Assembly (NCBI GenBank): GCA_020636225.1
Contig: JACJYI010000004.1
Coordinates: forward strand, 124,001 to 188,000
Origin: Lewinellaceae bacterium
GTDB taxonomy: Bacteria > Bacteroidota > Bacteroidia > Chitinophagales > Saprospiraceae
Direction of reading: 5' to 3'
Length of the DNA: 64,000 nucleotides
In this document: in pieces, positions 42,481-51,342 of the stretch
Numbering within the stretch: position 1 is the stretch's first letter
How the letters are laid out: each line of letters opens with the position of its first letter
Program-made: the position numbers and the translations under genes
The notes under the pieces: generated by a model
The model's database searches: none
What the model was told of the DNA's origin: nothing
What the model saw: only the letters and a program-made list of their open reading frames with translations

Positions 42481-44151
42481 ATGAGTGAAGAACGTCCCTG
42501 GCTGAAGCATTATGCCAAAGGTGTAGCCGCCAACATCGACCCCGACGCGTACTGCAGCGTGGTCGAACTGATCGAGAAAAATTTTACCAAATACAAGAAC
42601 AAGGGTGCTTTCTCCAGCATGGGGAAGACCCTCACCTATGGGGATATCGACCAGTATTCCCGGCAATTCGGTGCCTATCTCATTTCGCGAGGCCTGAAAC
42701 CCGGTGACCGGATCGCCCTGATGATGCCCAACCTGTTGCAATACCCCATTGCCCTGTTTGGTGCCCTCCGTGCCGGACTGGTCGTCGTGAATACCAACCC
42801 GCTCTACACGCCGCGGGAGATGAAGCACCAGTTTGTCGATTCCGGTGCCACCGCCATTGTCATCGCCGAAAATTTTGCCCACAATCTCCAGCAGGTCCTG
42901 CCGGATACGCAGATCAATACGGTGATCGTCACCTCCATCGGCGAGATGCTGCCGCCGATCAAGCGCTGTCTGGTCAACTTTGTCGTCCGGACCATCAAAC
43001 GAATGGTTCCGAAGTTTGAGATCCCCAACACGGTCCGGTTCCGCGATGCCCTCAAACAGGGAAAACGGTTTACCATTCCGGCCGTCGATCACAATCCGGA
43101 GGAGGTCATCCTCCTGCAATACACCGGCGGAACGACCGGAGTATCCAAGGGCGCCATGCTCACCAATCGCAACCTGGTCGCCAACATGCTCCAGATCAGG
43201 GCGGTCATGGATCCTGTCCTGGAAGAAGGGAAGGAAGTGGCCATCTGCGCCTTGCCCCTGTACCACATCTTTGCCTTTACCGTCAATTGCCTGGCCCTCT
43301 CCAGCAAGGGCGCACTGAGTATCCTCATTGTCAATGCGCGGGACCTGAAATCGGTGATGAAGGAGATCAAGACACATCCGGTCAGCATCTTCCCCGGTGT
43401 CAATACCCTGTTCAATGCCCTGATGAACCACCCGGATTTCGGCAGCCTGGATTTCTCCCATCTCAAGATCACCGTGGGTGGGGGCATGGCCGTCCAGAGG
43501 GCAGTGGCAGAACGCTGGCAACAACTGACCGGTTGTTACCTGGCGGAAGGATATGGCCTGACCGAAACATCCCCGCTTCTCTGTGTCAATCCACTGGATG
43601 GCACGGGCCGACTGGGTACGATCGGCCTGCCGGCACCGAATACCGACATCCGGATCGTGGATGAAGAAGGGAAGGTCCTCGGTCCCGAGGAGGTGGGCGA
43701 ACTCCAGGCCAAGGGACCCCAGGTCATGAAGGGATATTACAATCGACCGGACGAAACAGCCAAAAGTATCAAGGACGGGTGGTTCGCCACGGGCGATATC
43801 GCCAAGATGCTGCCCGACGGCTTTTTCCAGATCGTGGACCGAAAAAAGGATATGATCCTGGTCTCCGGGTTCAATGTCTACCCAAATGAGATCGAAGATG
43901 TCCTGGCCACCCATCCCAAGGTGTTGGAAGTGGCCGCTGTCGGTATTCCCGATGAGAAATCAGGAGAGGTGGTCAAGGTCTTCATCGTGAAGAAGGACAA
44001 CAGCCTCACGGAAAAGGAAGTGATCGCCTTCTGTCACGAAAACTTGACCAACTACAAGGTCCCCAAATCCGTCGAGTTCAGAAAGGAGCTACCCAAGACG
44101 AATGTGGGCAAAATCCTGCGCCGCGCCCTGAGGGAGCCAACAAATACATAA
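42481..44151 (+). CDS. fadD: Long-chain fatty acyl-CoA ligase
   Basis: The 556-residue AMP-forming enzyme activates fatty acids with ATP and CoA. VILLQYTGGTTGVSKGAMLT is the P-loop, LAEGYGLTETSPLLCVNPL the A5 motif, DGWFATGDIAKMLPDGFFQI the ATP/hinge region and RKKDMILVSGFNVYPNEIED the A8 hinge. PKTNVGKILRRALRE supplies the catalytic Lys. A short upstream ATG at 42448 overlaps a TATTTTTC promoter-like element, so 42481 (MSEERPWLKHYAKGV) was chosen. FadD matches in length and architecture; chain-length preference is not readable. Confidence 0.93.
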   Translation: MSEERPWLKHYAKGVAANIDPDAYCSVVELIEKNFTKYKNKGAFSSMGKTLTYGDIDQYSRQFGAYLISRGLKPGDRIALMMPNLLQYPIALFGALRAGLVVVNTNPLYTPREMKHQFVDSGATAIVIAENFAHNLQQVLPDTQINTVIVTSIGEMLPPIKRCLVNFVVRTIKRMVPKFEIPNTVRFRDALKQGKRFTIPAVDHNPEEVILLQYTGGTTGVSKGAMLTNRNLVANMLQIRAVMDPVLEEGKEVAICALPLYHIFAFTVNCLALSSKGALSILIVNARDLKSVMKEIKTHPVSIFPGVNTLFNALMNHPDFGSLDFSHLKITVGGGMAVQRAVAERWQQLTGCYLAEGYGLTETSPLLCVNPLDGTGRLGTIGLPAPNTDIRIVDEEGKVLGPEEVGELQAKGPQVMKGYYNRPDETAKSIKDGWFATGDIAKMLPDGFFQIVDRKKDMILVSGFNVYPNEIEDVLATHPKVLEVAAVGIPDEKSGEVVKVFIVKKDNSLTEKEVIAFCHENLTNYKVPKSVEFRKELPKTNVGKILRRALREPTNT

Positions 44152-44202
44152 CGAACTTCGTTAATAATGGGTTAAGGGATGCCTCCTGCGAGGTTATCGA
44201 CC

Positions 44203-44210
44203 TACCTTTG
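44203..44210 (+). promoter_or_regulatory. -7 promoter element TACCTTTG
   Basis: This exact match lies 45 bases upstream of the lipoprotein ATG at 44256, leaving a leader of about 40 bases that is AT-rich (TTTTTTTTC). It supports the start at 44256. Confidence 0.6.
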
Positions 44211-44255
44211 CAGTCTCGAAAGAGTACTTTTTTTTCACAAATTCTGAAAGACACT

Positions 44256-45128
44256 ATGAGTAAGAAATTCATGCAATTCTTCGGTATGTTCCTCCTGGCA
44301 GGTGGCCTCTTGATGACCAGCTGTACGGATGACACCACGGACCCGACTCCAACCGCCGCAACTGTCAGCCTGGGAACAGGCGCAGGCTACATCAGTGGCA
44401 ATGCCGAGATCGAAACCGGGTCAACTTTCACTGTCAACGTCATCGCCAATGCCGGTACGAACCCGATGAAGGTGATCACGGTGTACAAGGACAATGTAGC
44501 CATTGATTTCAACGATCTGACCTACAACGGTTCAGGTGCCACGTCAAATCCGGCTATCCTCTTCAACACCGATAAGACTTCCCTGGACTGGGAGATCGGT
44601 ATCCTCTCTGATAACACGGATGGCTCACACGATTACAAGTTCGAGATCGAGGACGAAGGCGGACTGAAGAACTCCGTCACCATCAGCATCATGACGGTGA
44701 CCTCCGCTACCCCGGTTGATTCCCTGATGGGTGTCCTGTTCAACCAGGCCGGCCCCACCGGCACCGGAGGTCTTGACCTGGATATGGGTATTGGCACCGG
44801 TTCAGCCGATCCGATCGCCGAGATTCGCGACCAGGGCATCGACATAGGACTGCCGAATCCAACCAACTGGAAGCAGAGGATTTCCGGAGTGAACGGATCA
44901 ACGATCCGCAAGGCAGCGGCAGGTACCAATTTCACAACAACTGCCAGCAAGGAAGCCATCCTCGATGCCTGGAATGCTGGTACCGACAAGACGGAAAGTG
45001 ACAAGATTGCCCAGGGCGATATCTACCTGGTCAAGAATGGCATGAAGTACTACATGATCTATTTCTCCGAAGTGAACATCGTCACAACGGATAATAGCGA
45101 CAACTACGTCATCGACATCAAGAAGTAA
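44256..45128 (+). CDS. Surface lipoprotein of unknown function
   Basis: The 290-residue product begins MSKKFMQFFGMFLLAGGLLM and then TSCTDD, giving a lipoprotein signal with Cys23 followed by acidic residues, a context that in Bacteroidota often directs surface exposure. The mature part is low in Cys and rich in Thr, Gly, Asp and Asn, with Ig-like beta-strand patterns (NAEIETGSTFTVNVIANAGT, DWEIGILSDNTDGSHDYKFE). Its codon and residue use suggests high expression, and it has its own promoter and strong terminator. I know no family name for it. Confidence 0.75.
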   Translation: MSKKFMQFFGMFLLAGGLLMTSCTDDTTDPTPTAATVSLGTGAGYISGNAEIETGSTFTVNVIANAGTNPMKVITVYKDNVAIDFNDLTYNGSGATSNPAILFNTDKTSLDWEIGILSDNTDGSHDYKFEIEDEGGLKNSVTISIMTVTSATPVDSLMGVLFNQAGPTGTGGLDLDMGIGTGSADPIAEIRDQGIDIGLPNPTNWKQRISGVNGSTIRKAAAGTNFTTTASKEAILDAWNAGTDKTESDKIAQGDIYLVKNGMKYYMIYFSEVNIVTTDNSDNYVIDIKK

Positions 45129-45156
45129 TTCGAATTCTCTTCGGATGAACACATAT

Positions 45157-45192
45157 GGGCCACCCCTGATTCCGGGGTGGCCCATTCTTTTT
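45157..45192 (+). terminator. Terminator after the lipoprotein gene
   Basis: GGGCCACCCC (45157-45166) pairs perfectly with GGGGTGGCCC (45174-45183) and is followed by ATTCTTTTT. It starts 29 bases after the stop. Confidence 0.92.
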
Positions 45193-45223
45193 CCAGGAGT
45201 TCCTATCTTTTGGACCTCAACTG

Positions 45224-45943
45224 ATGTCCATGAGGGATTTTGAATCATTTGGCACCGAACATTGGACCTGGCTGGCCATGGGACTTCTGTCGATCATCAC
45301 TTGGGTGATCGCCGGGCGCAAGGCCGGCACCCTCCCCGACGGTGATCACAAACAACGCCTGATCGGACTGATCATGGGCCTGATACCCGCCATTCTCTGG
45401 ATCGGAGGCAGTATCTGGCTCACCCTCTATGAAGACCCCATCCCGAAGAACTTTGTTCTCCCCTTTCACGTCTGCTACTTCCTTAACCTGGTGATGCCCT
45501 TCATGCTCTGGAGAAAGTCCTACTTCATCTTCGAGATCACCTACTTCGTCACCATGGCCGGCACCCTTCAGGCCCTCTTCACGCCCGATCTCCAACATGG
45601 CTTTCCCGATCTGATCAACGTCCGCTACTTCGTCGTCCACATCGGATTGATGATGAGCACCTTCTATGCCATCTTCGTGTACGGATTCCGCCCCACCTGG
45701 AAAAGCCTCTGGAAGGCCATCTTGTGGACCAATCTCTATATGGTGTTCGTCACACCCATCAATCTTTTCTTCGACACCAATTTCATGTACGTCCGCGCCA
45801 AGCCTCCCGTCGCCTCCATGCTGGACTATCTCGGCGACTGGCCCTGGTACCTCCTCACGGGACAGGTCATGCTGGTGGTGCTGTTCACGATCGTGCTCCT
45901 GCCGTTTCTCATCCTCAAGCCACGTGTCCAGCCGGCTGGATAG
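45224..45943 (+). CDS. TIGR02206 (YwaF-like) integral membrane protein
   Basis: The 239-residue protein has about six membrane helices. It matches the TIGR02206 pattern: FGTEHWTWLAMGLLSIITWV near the start, LPFHVCYFLNLVMPFMLW in the middle, then YFVTMAGTLQALFTPDLQHG and RYFVVHIGLMMSTFYAIFVY, and TNLYMVFVTPINLFFDTNFM with YLLTGQVMLVVLFTIVLLPF. Function in the family is unknown. TATCTTTTG at 45204 is a probable promoter element. The ATG at 45230 is an alternative start. Confidence 0.85.
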   Translation: MSMRDFESFGTEHWTWLAMGLLSIITWVIAGRKAGTLPDGDHKQRLIGLIMGLIPAILWIGGSIWLTLYEDPIPKNFVLPFHVCYFLNLVMPFMLWRKSYFIFEITYFVTMAGTLQALFTPDLQHGFPDLINVRYFVVHIGLMMSTFYAIFVYGFRPTWKSLWKAILWTNLYMVFVTPINLFFDTNFMYVRAKPPVASMLDYLGDWPWYLLTGQVMLVVLFTIVLLPFLILKPRVQPAG

Positions 45944-46232
45944 TGCCTTGCCGGTCTGTTCCTGGTTGCCCAATGTTTAAGCGACGGCTACAGGTCTGGC
46001 TGTTCAATGTTCAACGGGGCTGCAGGAGCAGCCCCTGTTCAAGGTTCAATGTTTGCTACGTTAAACGTTGAACTGGGTCCCGACTTGTCGGGGCCCTTGA
46101 ACCTTGAACAACCAAGCGTTTAGTATTCTTCTAAACCTGGAGCAACCAGAAACAATGTCCGCCTGGAGGCGGACACGCAGGAACCCTGCCTGCGGCAGGC
46201 AGGCTGGAACAACGGATTCAGTCCAGTGTTAG
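45944..46232. repeat. Intergenic region with TTCAA/TTGAA motifs and four strong hairpins
   Basis: TTCAATGTTCAA, GTTCAAGGTTCAATGTT and CTTGAACCTTGAAC repeat the vocabulary of 8449-8800. Between them are perfect stems GGGGCTGC/GCAGCCCC (46016-46035), TCCCGAC/GTCGGGG with flanking GGG/CCC (about 46076-46097), GTCCGCCT/AGGCGGAC (46157-46174) and CCTGCCTGC/GCAGGCAGG (about 46186-46204). No gene is visible before the helicase frame. Confidence 0.65.
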
Positions 46233-46283
46233 AGACCATGGAATGTCTCAATTTTAGGATCTTGCTGCTGTCGAAATAACACC

Positions 46284-48749
46284 ATCACGAAATCAACAAA
46301 TACCACCCCCCATCCCGGCATCGCGGACGCCATCACCTGGTTTGAGGATCAGGGGTGGTTTCCGTTTCCCTTCCAGCTGGAGGCCTGGGAGGCGTGGCTC
46401 CATGGCGAGAGCGGACTGGTCAACGCCCCTACCGGCAGCGGGAAAACCTACTCCCTGATTATTCCCGCCCTCCTGGAGGCAAGAGAAAAACCGGAACCGA
46501 AAAAACGATGGGGGCCCTACCTCCTCTGGATCACTCCCCTGCGGGCCCTTTCCCGGGAGATCCATTACTCCGCCCAGCGAGCCGCTGCCGGACTGGGACT
46601 GGACTGGGATATTGCCATCCGCACCGGGGACACCCAGACCACGGAACGGGACCGGCAGAAAAAGAACCCGCCGCATATCCTCATCACCACCCCGGAAAGC
46701 CTCCATATCCTCCTGGCGCAAAAGCAATCCGCCCGCTACTTCTCCAACCTGCTCGGCATCGTGGCCGACGAATGGCATGAGCTTGTAGGTAGCAAGCGCG
46801 GCGTGCAGGTCGAGCTGGGATTCAGCCGACTGCGCAGCCTGTGTCCCGGACTGAAGACCTGGGGCATCTCCGCCACCATCGGCAACCTGGAGGAGGCCAT
46901 CGGCGTCCTCATGGGCACCAGACCCGGGGCACCCCACGGGGCAAGGCTGGTGGTAGCCGATCAGGTCAAGGACATCGAACTCATCTCTATCCTGCCTGAA
47001 TCCATTGATGAGCTGCCCTGGGCCGGCCATCTCGGCATTCGACTGATCGAAAAGGTCGTCCCCCTGCTCGAGAACAGTCCCAGCACCCTCATCTTCACCA
47101 ACACCCGCTCCCAGTGCGAGATCTGGTACCAGCGCCTCCTGGATGTGGCACCCGACCTGGCCGGCCAGATGGCCATGCATCACGGGTCCATCAGCCGGGA
47201 ATTGCGCGACTGGGTGGAAGAAGCCCTCCACGAGGGCAAGCTGAAGGCCGTGGTGTGTACCTCCAGCCTTGACCTGGGTGTCGACTTCCGCCCGGTGGAG
47301 CAGATCATCCAGATCGGCAGTCCGAAAGGGGTGGCCCGCTTCATGCAACGGGCCGGCCGGAGCGGCCACCAGCCGGGCAAGACCAGCCGGATCTATTTCG
47401 TGCCCACCCATGCCCTCGAACTCATCGAGGCAGCCGCCCTGCGAGGGGCCATCCTTACCGGAGAGGTGGAAAGCCGGTTTCCCTATATCCGATCTTTCGA
47501 CGTGCTGGTCCAGTACCTCATGACCCTGGCCGTTGGCGACGGATTCTATCCGGCTGAGATCCTGGCAGAGATTCGCAATACCTTCTCCTACGAAAGTGTC
47601 AGCGATGCGGAATGGGCCTGGCTGATCGACTTCCTCACCCGGGGTGGCAGCATGGAATCGTACGACGAGTTTCACAAGATCACGGTCAAACCCGACGGCC
47701 GGCATATGGTGATCGACCGTCGAAATGCCCTTCGCCACCGCCTGTCCATCGGCACCATCGTGGGCGACACGGCTATGGTCATCAAGTATGTGTCCGGCAA
47801 GCGCCTGGGCACCATAGAGGAGGGGTTCATCTCGGCCCTCAAACCGGGGGACATCTTCTGGTTTGCCGGTCAGTCGCTCGAGCTGGTGAGGATCCGCGAC
47901 ATGGAAGTCCAGGTGAGGAAAAGCAATCGCCGCACCGGTAAGATCCCCTCCTGGCAGGGCGGGCGCATGCCGCTGACCAGCAACCTGACCAAACTCCTCC
48001 GAGACAAGCTCAACGAATACCGTGACGGCATCGGTCCGGATGCCGAGACCCAGGTTCTGCGCCCGTTGCTGGAGCGGCAGATGGCCACCTCCCTCATCCC
48101 CTCCCATGACGACTTCCTCATCGAATACTTCCATAGCAAGGAAGGCCACCACCTGGTCTTCTATCCGTTCGAAGGGCGCTTCGTCCACGAGGGCATGGCC
48201 GCCCTGATCGGTTGGCGCCTGTCCCGGTTGAAGCCGATCAGCTTCAGCATGGCCATGAATGACTATGGCTTTGAATTGCTCAGTACGGAGGAGATCCCGT
48301 TCGCTGAACTGACCAATCGGGAGCTGTATACCACTGAAAACCTGATGGAGGACATCCGGCGCAGCATCAATGAGGCGGAGATGGGCCGGCGGCGATTCCG
48401 GGACATCGCCAGCATCTCGGGGATGATCTTCAAGGGCTTTCCCGGCCGGCAGAAGAAGGACCGCCACCTCCAGAGTTCATCCTCCCTGCTGTTCGATGTC
48501 TTTGCCGACTACGATCCTGACAATCTGCTCTACCTGCAGGCCTTTGAGGAAGTCCACATCTTCCAGCTGGAGGAGAGCCGCCTGCGCGAGGCCCTCCACC
48601 GCATCCACGGCCAGACCATCCGGGTGATGACCCCGGGCCAGTTCACCCCCTTCGCCTTCCCCATCATCGTCGACTCCCTCTCCCGGGAACGCATGAGCTC
48701 GGAGAGCATGGAGGACCGGATCCGTAAGATGGCACTTTCCGGCTTCTGA
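46284..48749 (+). CDS. Lhr-type DEXH helicase (ligase-associated type), non-canonical start
   Basis: The frame is open from 46233 to 48749 and encodes a full-length superfamily 2 helicase of about 821 residues, but no ATG, GTG or TTG lies before Walker A. A GTG at 46761 would delete Walker A. The best homologous start is ATC at 46284, giving ITKSTNTTPHPGIADAITWF. Motifs are NAPTGSGKTYS (Walker A), GIVADEWHELVGSKRG (DEXH as DEWH), LIFTNTRSQCEIWY, SSLDLGVDFRPVEQIIQIGS and RFMQRAGRSGHQPGKTS, followed by a winged-helix and DUF4910-like C-terminal part. It resembles the ligase-associated DNA-damage helicase family; partner ligase and exonuclease genes are not in the window. Confidence 0.8.
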   Translation: MTKSTNTTPHPGIADAITWFEDQGWFPFPFQLEAWEAWLHGESGLVNAPTGSGKTYSLIIPALLEAREKPEPKKRWGPYLLWITPLRALSREIHYSAQRAAAGLGLDWDIAIRTGDTQTTERDRQKKNPPHILITTPESLHILLAQKQSARYFSNLLGIVADEWHELVGSKRGVQVELGFSRLRSLCPGLKTWGISATIGNLEEAIGVLMGTRPGAPHGARLVVADQVKDIELISILPESIDELPWAGHLGIRLIEKVVPLLENSPSTLIFTNTRSQCEIWYQRLLDVAPDLAGQMAMHHGSISRELRDWVEEALHEGKLKAVVCTSSLDLGVDFRPVEQIIQIGSPKGVARFMQRAGRSGHQPGKTSRIYFVPTHALELIEAAALRGAILTGEVESRFPYIRSFDVLVQYLMTLAVGDGFYPAEILAEIRNTFSYESVSDAEWAWLIDFLTRGGSMESYDEFHKITVKPDGRHMVIDRRNALRHRLSIGTIVGDTAMVIKYVSGKRLGTIEEGFISALKPGDIFWFAGQSLELVRIRDMEVQVRKSNRRTGKIPSWQGGRMPLTSNLTKLLRDKLNEYRDGIGPDAETQVLRPLLERQMATSLIPSHDDFLIEYFHSKEGHHLVFYPFEGRFVHEGMAALIGWRLSRLKPISFSMAMNDYGFELLSTEEIPFAELTNRELYTTENLMEDIRRSINEAEMGRRRFRDIASISGMIFKGFPGRQKKDRHLQSSSSLLFDVFADYDPDNLLYLQAFEEVHIFQLEESRLREALHRIHGQTIRVMTPGQFTPFAFPIIVDSLSRERMSSESMEDRIRKMALSGF

Positions 48750-48837
48750 ACGTGTTCAATTGAACAGCAACTCCTTATTCCATGAGGGCTTGATATATCC
48801 GGGAAAAAGTCGAATATTGGGTACAATTGATAGCCAT

Positions 48838-49071
48838 ATGATTGACTGGAAAGACAGAATTGAAACCAATCCAGGTGTCCTCTTTGGAAAACCTGTCGTT
48901 CGAGGAACTCGTATTCCTGTAGATCTCATCCTGGAAAAACTATCCGAAGGGGAAAGCATGGATGACCTCATGGAAGCCTATCCCATGTTGGCGAAGGAAG
49001 ATATTCTCGCCATTCTGGCATTTGCTTCAGAAAGTATCCGAAATGAAGTCGTTCATTCCATTGCACCCTGA
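48838..49071 (+). CDS. DUF433 antitoxin
   Basis: The 77-residue product starts MIDWKDRIETNPGVLFGKPV and continues VRGTRIPVDLILEKLSEGES, with MDDLMEAYPMLAKEDILAIL, a nearly complete DUF433 domain. DUF433 proteins are antitoxins usually paired with PIN-like toxins. The start at 48838 matches the family N-terminus; a longer upstream frame adds nothing conserved. Its TGA overlaps the toxin ATG by one base. Base composition is clearly lower in GC than the helicase gene before it, a sign of transfer. Confidence 0.9.
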   Translation: MIDWKDRIETNPGVLFGKPVVRGTRIPVDLILEKLSEGESMDDLMEAYPMLAKEDILAILAFASESIRNEVVHSIAP

Positions 49072-49430
49072 TGACCACTCTTCATTTCCTTGCAGATGAA
49101 AGTGTGGACTATCGAATCGTCAAACACATTCGAGCGTTAGGATTTGGAGTCTATTCTGTTTTGGAAGAGCATGCTGGATCAACTGACGATGTTGTACTCG
49201 CATTAGCCAACAAGTCGAACACCATATTGATCACTGAGGACAAAGACTTTGGGGAACTTATATTTCGATTGAAAAAAACAGGTAGAGGAATCATTCTCCT
49301 GCGCTTCAGTGGATTGACAATAGACATAAAACGGCAACTGATCGATCGATGTTTGGCATCATTTGGATCAGATCTTGACGGGAAATTTGTTGTGATCTCA
49401 AAAGATAAAATGCGAATAAAAGCATTGTGA
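49071..49430 (+). CDS. DUF5615 PIN-like toxin
   Basis: The 119-residue product starts TTLHFLADESVDYRIVKHIR (first acidic residue of a PIN-like site), then VYSVLEEHAGSTDDVVLALA and SNTILITEDKDFGELIFRL (the DKDFGE motif), ending IDGKF-like and VISKDKMRIKAL. DUF5615 proteins are predicted RNases of type II toxin-antitoxin systems and pair with DUF433 antitoxins exactly as here. AT-rich relative to neighbours. Confidence 0.9.
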   Translation: MTTLHFLADESVDYRIVKHIRALGFGVYSVLEEHAGSTDDVVLALANKSNTILITEDKDFGELIFRLKKTGRGIILLRFSGLTIDIKRQLIDRCLASFGSDLDGKFVVISKDKMRIKAL

Positions 49431-49454
49431 TGTTCAATAAAAAAGAATCACGGA

Positions 49455-49937
49455 ATGAAAAAGAACACATACAGCATCATTTCACTCAACGTATTGCTTT
49501 TCTTTCTGTTTGCCACTGGATCTGCACAGGAGAATCCTACTTCAATAGCATATGATTCCACATACGCCGCCCGGCTCGGCGCCGACGACTACGGCATGAA
49601 ACCCTATGTCATGGCCTTCCTCAAGGCCGGTCCGGAACGCAGCCAGGATGCCGAGACTGCTGCTGCACTCCAGAAAGCGCACCTGAAGAACATCATGCGG
49701 ATGGCGGAAGAGGGCACCCTGGTGCTGGCCGGTCCCTTCCTGGATCAGGGGGAGGTGCGCGGCATCTACATCTTCAATGTGGCCACGGTTGCGGAAGCCG
49801 AAGCCCTGACGAATACCGACCCGGCCATTCAGGCCGGTCGACTGGTCATGGAACTACACCCCTGGTACGGAAGTGCGGCGTTGATGGAGGTGAATCAGTT
49901 GAGCAAGAAGGTGCAGAAAGTGTCGATTGCCAATTGA
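49455..49937 (+). CDS. Exported YCII-domain protein
   Basis: The 160-residue product has a signal peptide (MKKNTYSIISLNVLLFFLFA) and then a YCII-type alpha-beta domain: KPYVMAFLKAGPERSQDAET, ALQKAHLKNIMRMAEEGTLV, LAGPFLDQGEVRGIYIFNVA and EAEALTNTDPAIQAGRLVME. The His in QKAH and Asp in TDPA match the usual YCII putative active site. Function is unknown. The first 120 bases are AT-richer than the rest. Confidence 0.8.
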   Translation: MKKNTYSIISLNVLLFFLFATGSAQENPTSIAYDSTYAARLGADDYGMKPYVMAFLKAGPERSQDAETAAALQKAHLKNIMRMAEEGTLVLAGPFLDQGEVRGIYIFNVATVAEAEALTNTDPAIQAGRLVMELHPWYGSAALMEVNQLSKKVQKVSIAN

Positions 49938-49938
49938 G

Positions 49939-51342
49939 CTACCCCAACCGATCCACCAACGCCTTCGCCCGCTTCAATATATCCTGCACCTCCTCCATAT
50001 TGCCCCCCTGTGCATAGACACGCAGCACGGGCTCCGTACCACTCGGACGGAACATCAGCCAGCCTTCGGGTAAGTAATATTTGAAACCGTCCAGGTCTTC
50101 TTTGCGGGTTGATCGAAGTGTATTGTCCGGATCGATGGTGTCGTTCTTGCAGGCGGCGATCACGGCTTGCTTGTGGGCTTCCTCCACATGGAGGTCCCAG
50201 CGGTCGAAATCGAAGGCACCGACCTTTTCATGGACCATGTCCACCAGCTGGTCCAGGGTCTTGTTCGTGCGGGCCATGAACTCGAGGATCATCAGTCCCA
50301 TCCACACGCCATCCCTTTCGGGAATATGTCCTTTGACGGCCAGTCCACCAGACTCTTCACCGCCCACCAGGACATCCTGCTCGATCATGATCTCGGCGAT
50401 ATACTTGAAGCCGATCTTGGTCACCTCGAAGTCCAGGCCGTACTGTCTGGCCAGGGTCTCCATCTTGTCGGTCACCGAGAAGGTCACCACCACCTTCCCC
50501 CGCAGGTTCTTGTAGTCGTGAAGGTAGATCAGTAGCAGCAGCAGGAGATGATGGCTGTCCACGAAACGGCCTTTGCTGTCGTACATGCCGATGCGGTCAG
50601 CATCCCCGTCATTGGCCAGTCCGGCACCAAACTGGCCGGTGGTGGCCAGCAATTCGGAGAGCTCGGTCAGGTTGCGGTGGATGGGCTCGGGGGCCTGTCC
50701 GTGGAAACCGGGGTTCTCGTCGCAATGCAGGCAGTGGGCTTCGGGCAGGATGCGGGGCAGGATTCGTTGGCCGGCACCGTACATGGCATCATAGGCCAGC
50801 CGGATGCCCGAGGTCCGCATCAACGGGATGTCAAATCCTTCCAGCACATGCTGATAGTAGATCTCTTCCAGGTCGACATAGCGGATCATGCCCTGACGAA
50901 CCAGTTCGTCCAGGCTGGGCCAGCTATCCTTGATGGTCGTGGGAATACGCGCCTCCACGGCGGTAATGTCCCGGGGGATGGTCGGACCGCCAAAGCCGGA
51001 CTTCAGTTTGAATCCGTTGTACGATGGCGGGTTATGGGACGCCGTGATGACGATCCCCAGATCAGCGTGTTGCTTGACCACGCCCAGGGAGACCATCGGC
51101 GTGGAGACGAAGCCCCGGGCCATATCTACCCGGATGCCTTCACCCGCCAGTACCCTGGCCGTCGCTTCGGCGAACATCTGGCCACCAAACCGGCAGTCGT
51201 GGCCGATCACCGCATGGGTCATGCCCTTGTCATTCATCCACTGGGCTGTGCCCCTGGCCACCCGCATGACATTGTGCTCGGTGTAATCCCGGGCGATAAT
51301 GGCCCGCCATCCGTCGGTGCCGAATTTGATCATTGTGCTCAT
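49939..51342 (-). CDS. Phosphoglucomutase/phosphomannomutase family protein
   Basis: The 467-residue enzyme interconverts hexose 1- and 6-phosphates for glycan and glycogen synthesis. The ATG at 51342 (MSTMIKFGTDGWRAIIARDY) begins domain I correctly; the upstream open frame crosses palindromes. Catalytic Ser is in GIVITASHNPPSYNGFKLKS, the Mg site in GLANDGDADRIGMYD, sugar binding in VLVGGEESGGLAVKGHIPER and phosphate binding in WLMFRPSGTEPVLRVYAQG. Substrate specificity is not readable. It converges with the YCII gene with a single base between. Confidence 0.93.
   Translation of the reverse strand: MSTMIKFGTDGWRAIIARDYTEHNVMRVARGTAQWMNDKGMTHAVIGHDCRFGGQMFAEATARVLAGEGIRVDMARGFVSTPMVSLGVVKQHADLGIVITASHNPPSYNGFKLKSGFGGPTIPRDITAVEARIPTTIKDSWPSLDELVRQGMIRYVDLEEIYYQHVLEGFDIPLMRTSGIRLAYDAMYGAGQRILPRILPEAHCLHCDENPGFHGQAPEPIHRNLTELSELLATTGQFGAGLANDGDADRIGMYDSKGRFVDSHHLLLLLLIYLHDYKNLRGKVVVTFSVTDKMETLARQYGLDFEVTKIGFKYIAEIMIEQDVLVGGEESGGLAVKGHIPERDGVWMGLMILEFMARTNKTLDQLVDMVHEKVGAFDFDRWDLHVEEAHKQAVIAACKNDTIDPDNTLRSTRKEDLDGFKYYLPEGWLMFRPSGTEPVLRVYAQGGNMEEVQDILKRAKALVDRLG

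Noticed and set aside
46761..48749. Helicase starting at the in-frame GTG at 46761
   Set aside because: That start removes the Walker A motif NAPTGSGKT and about 160 residues that read as normal helicase sequence, so it would give a non-functional protein. The upstream frame is clearly coding.
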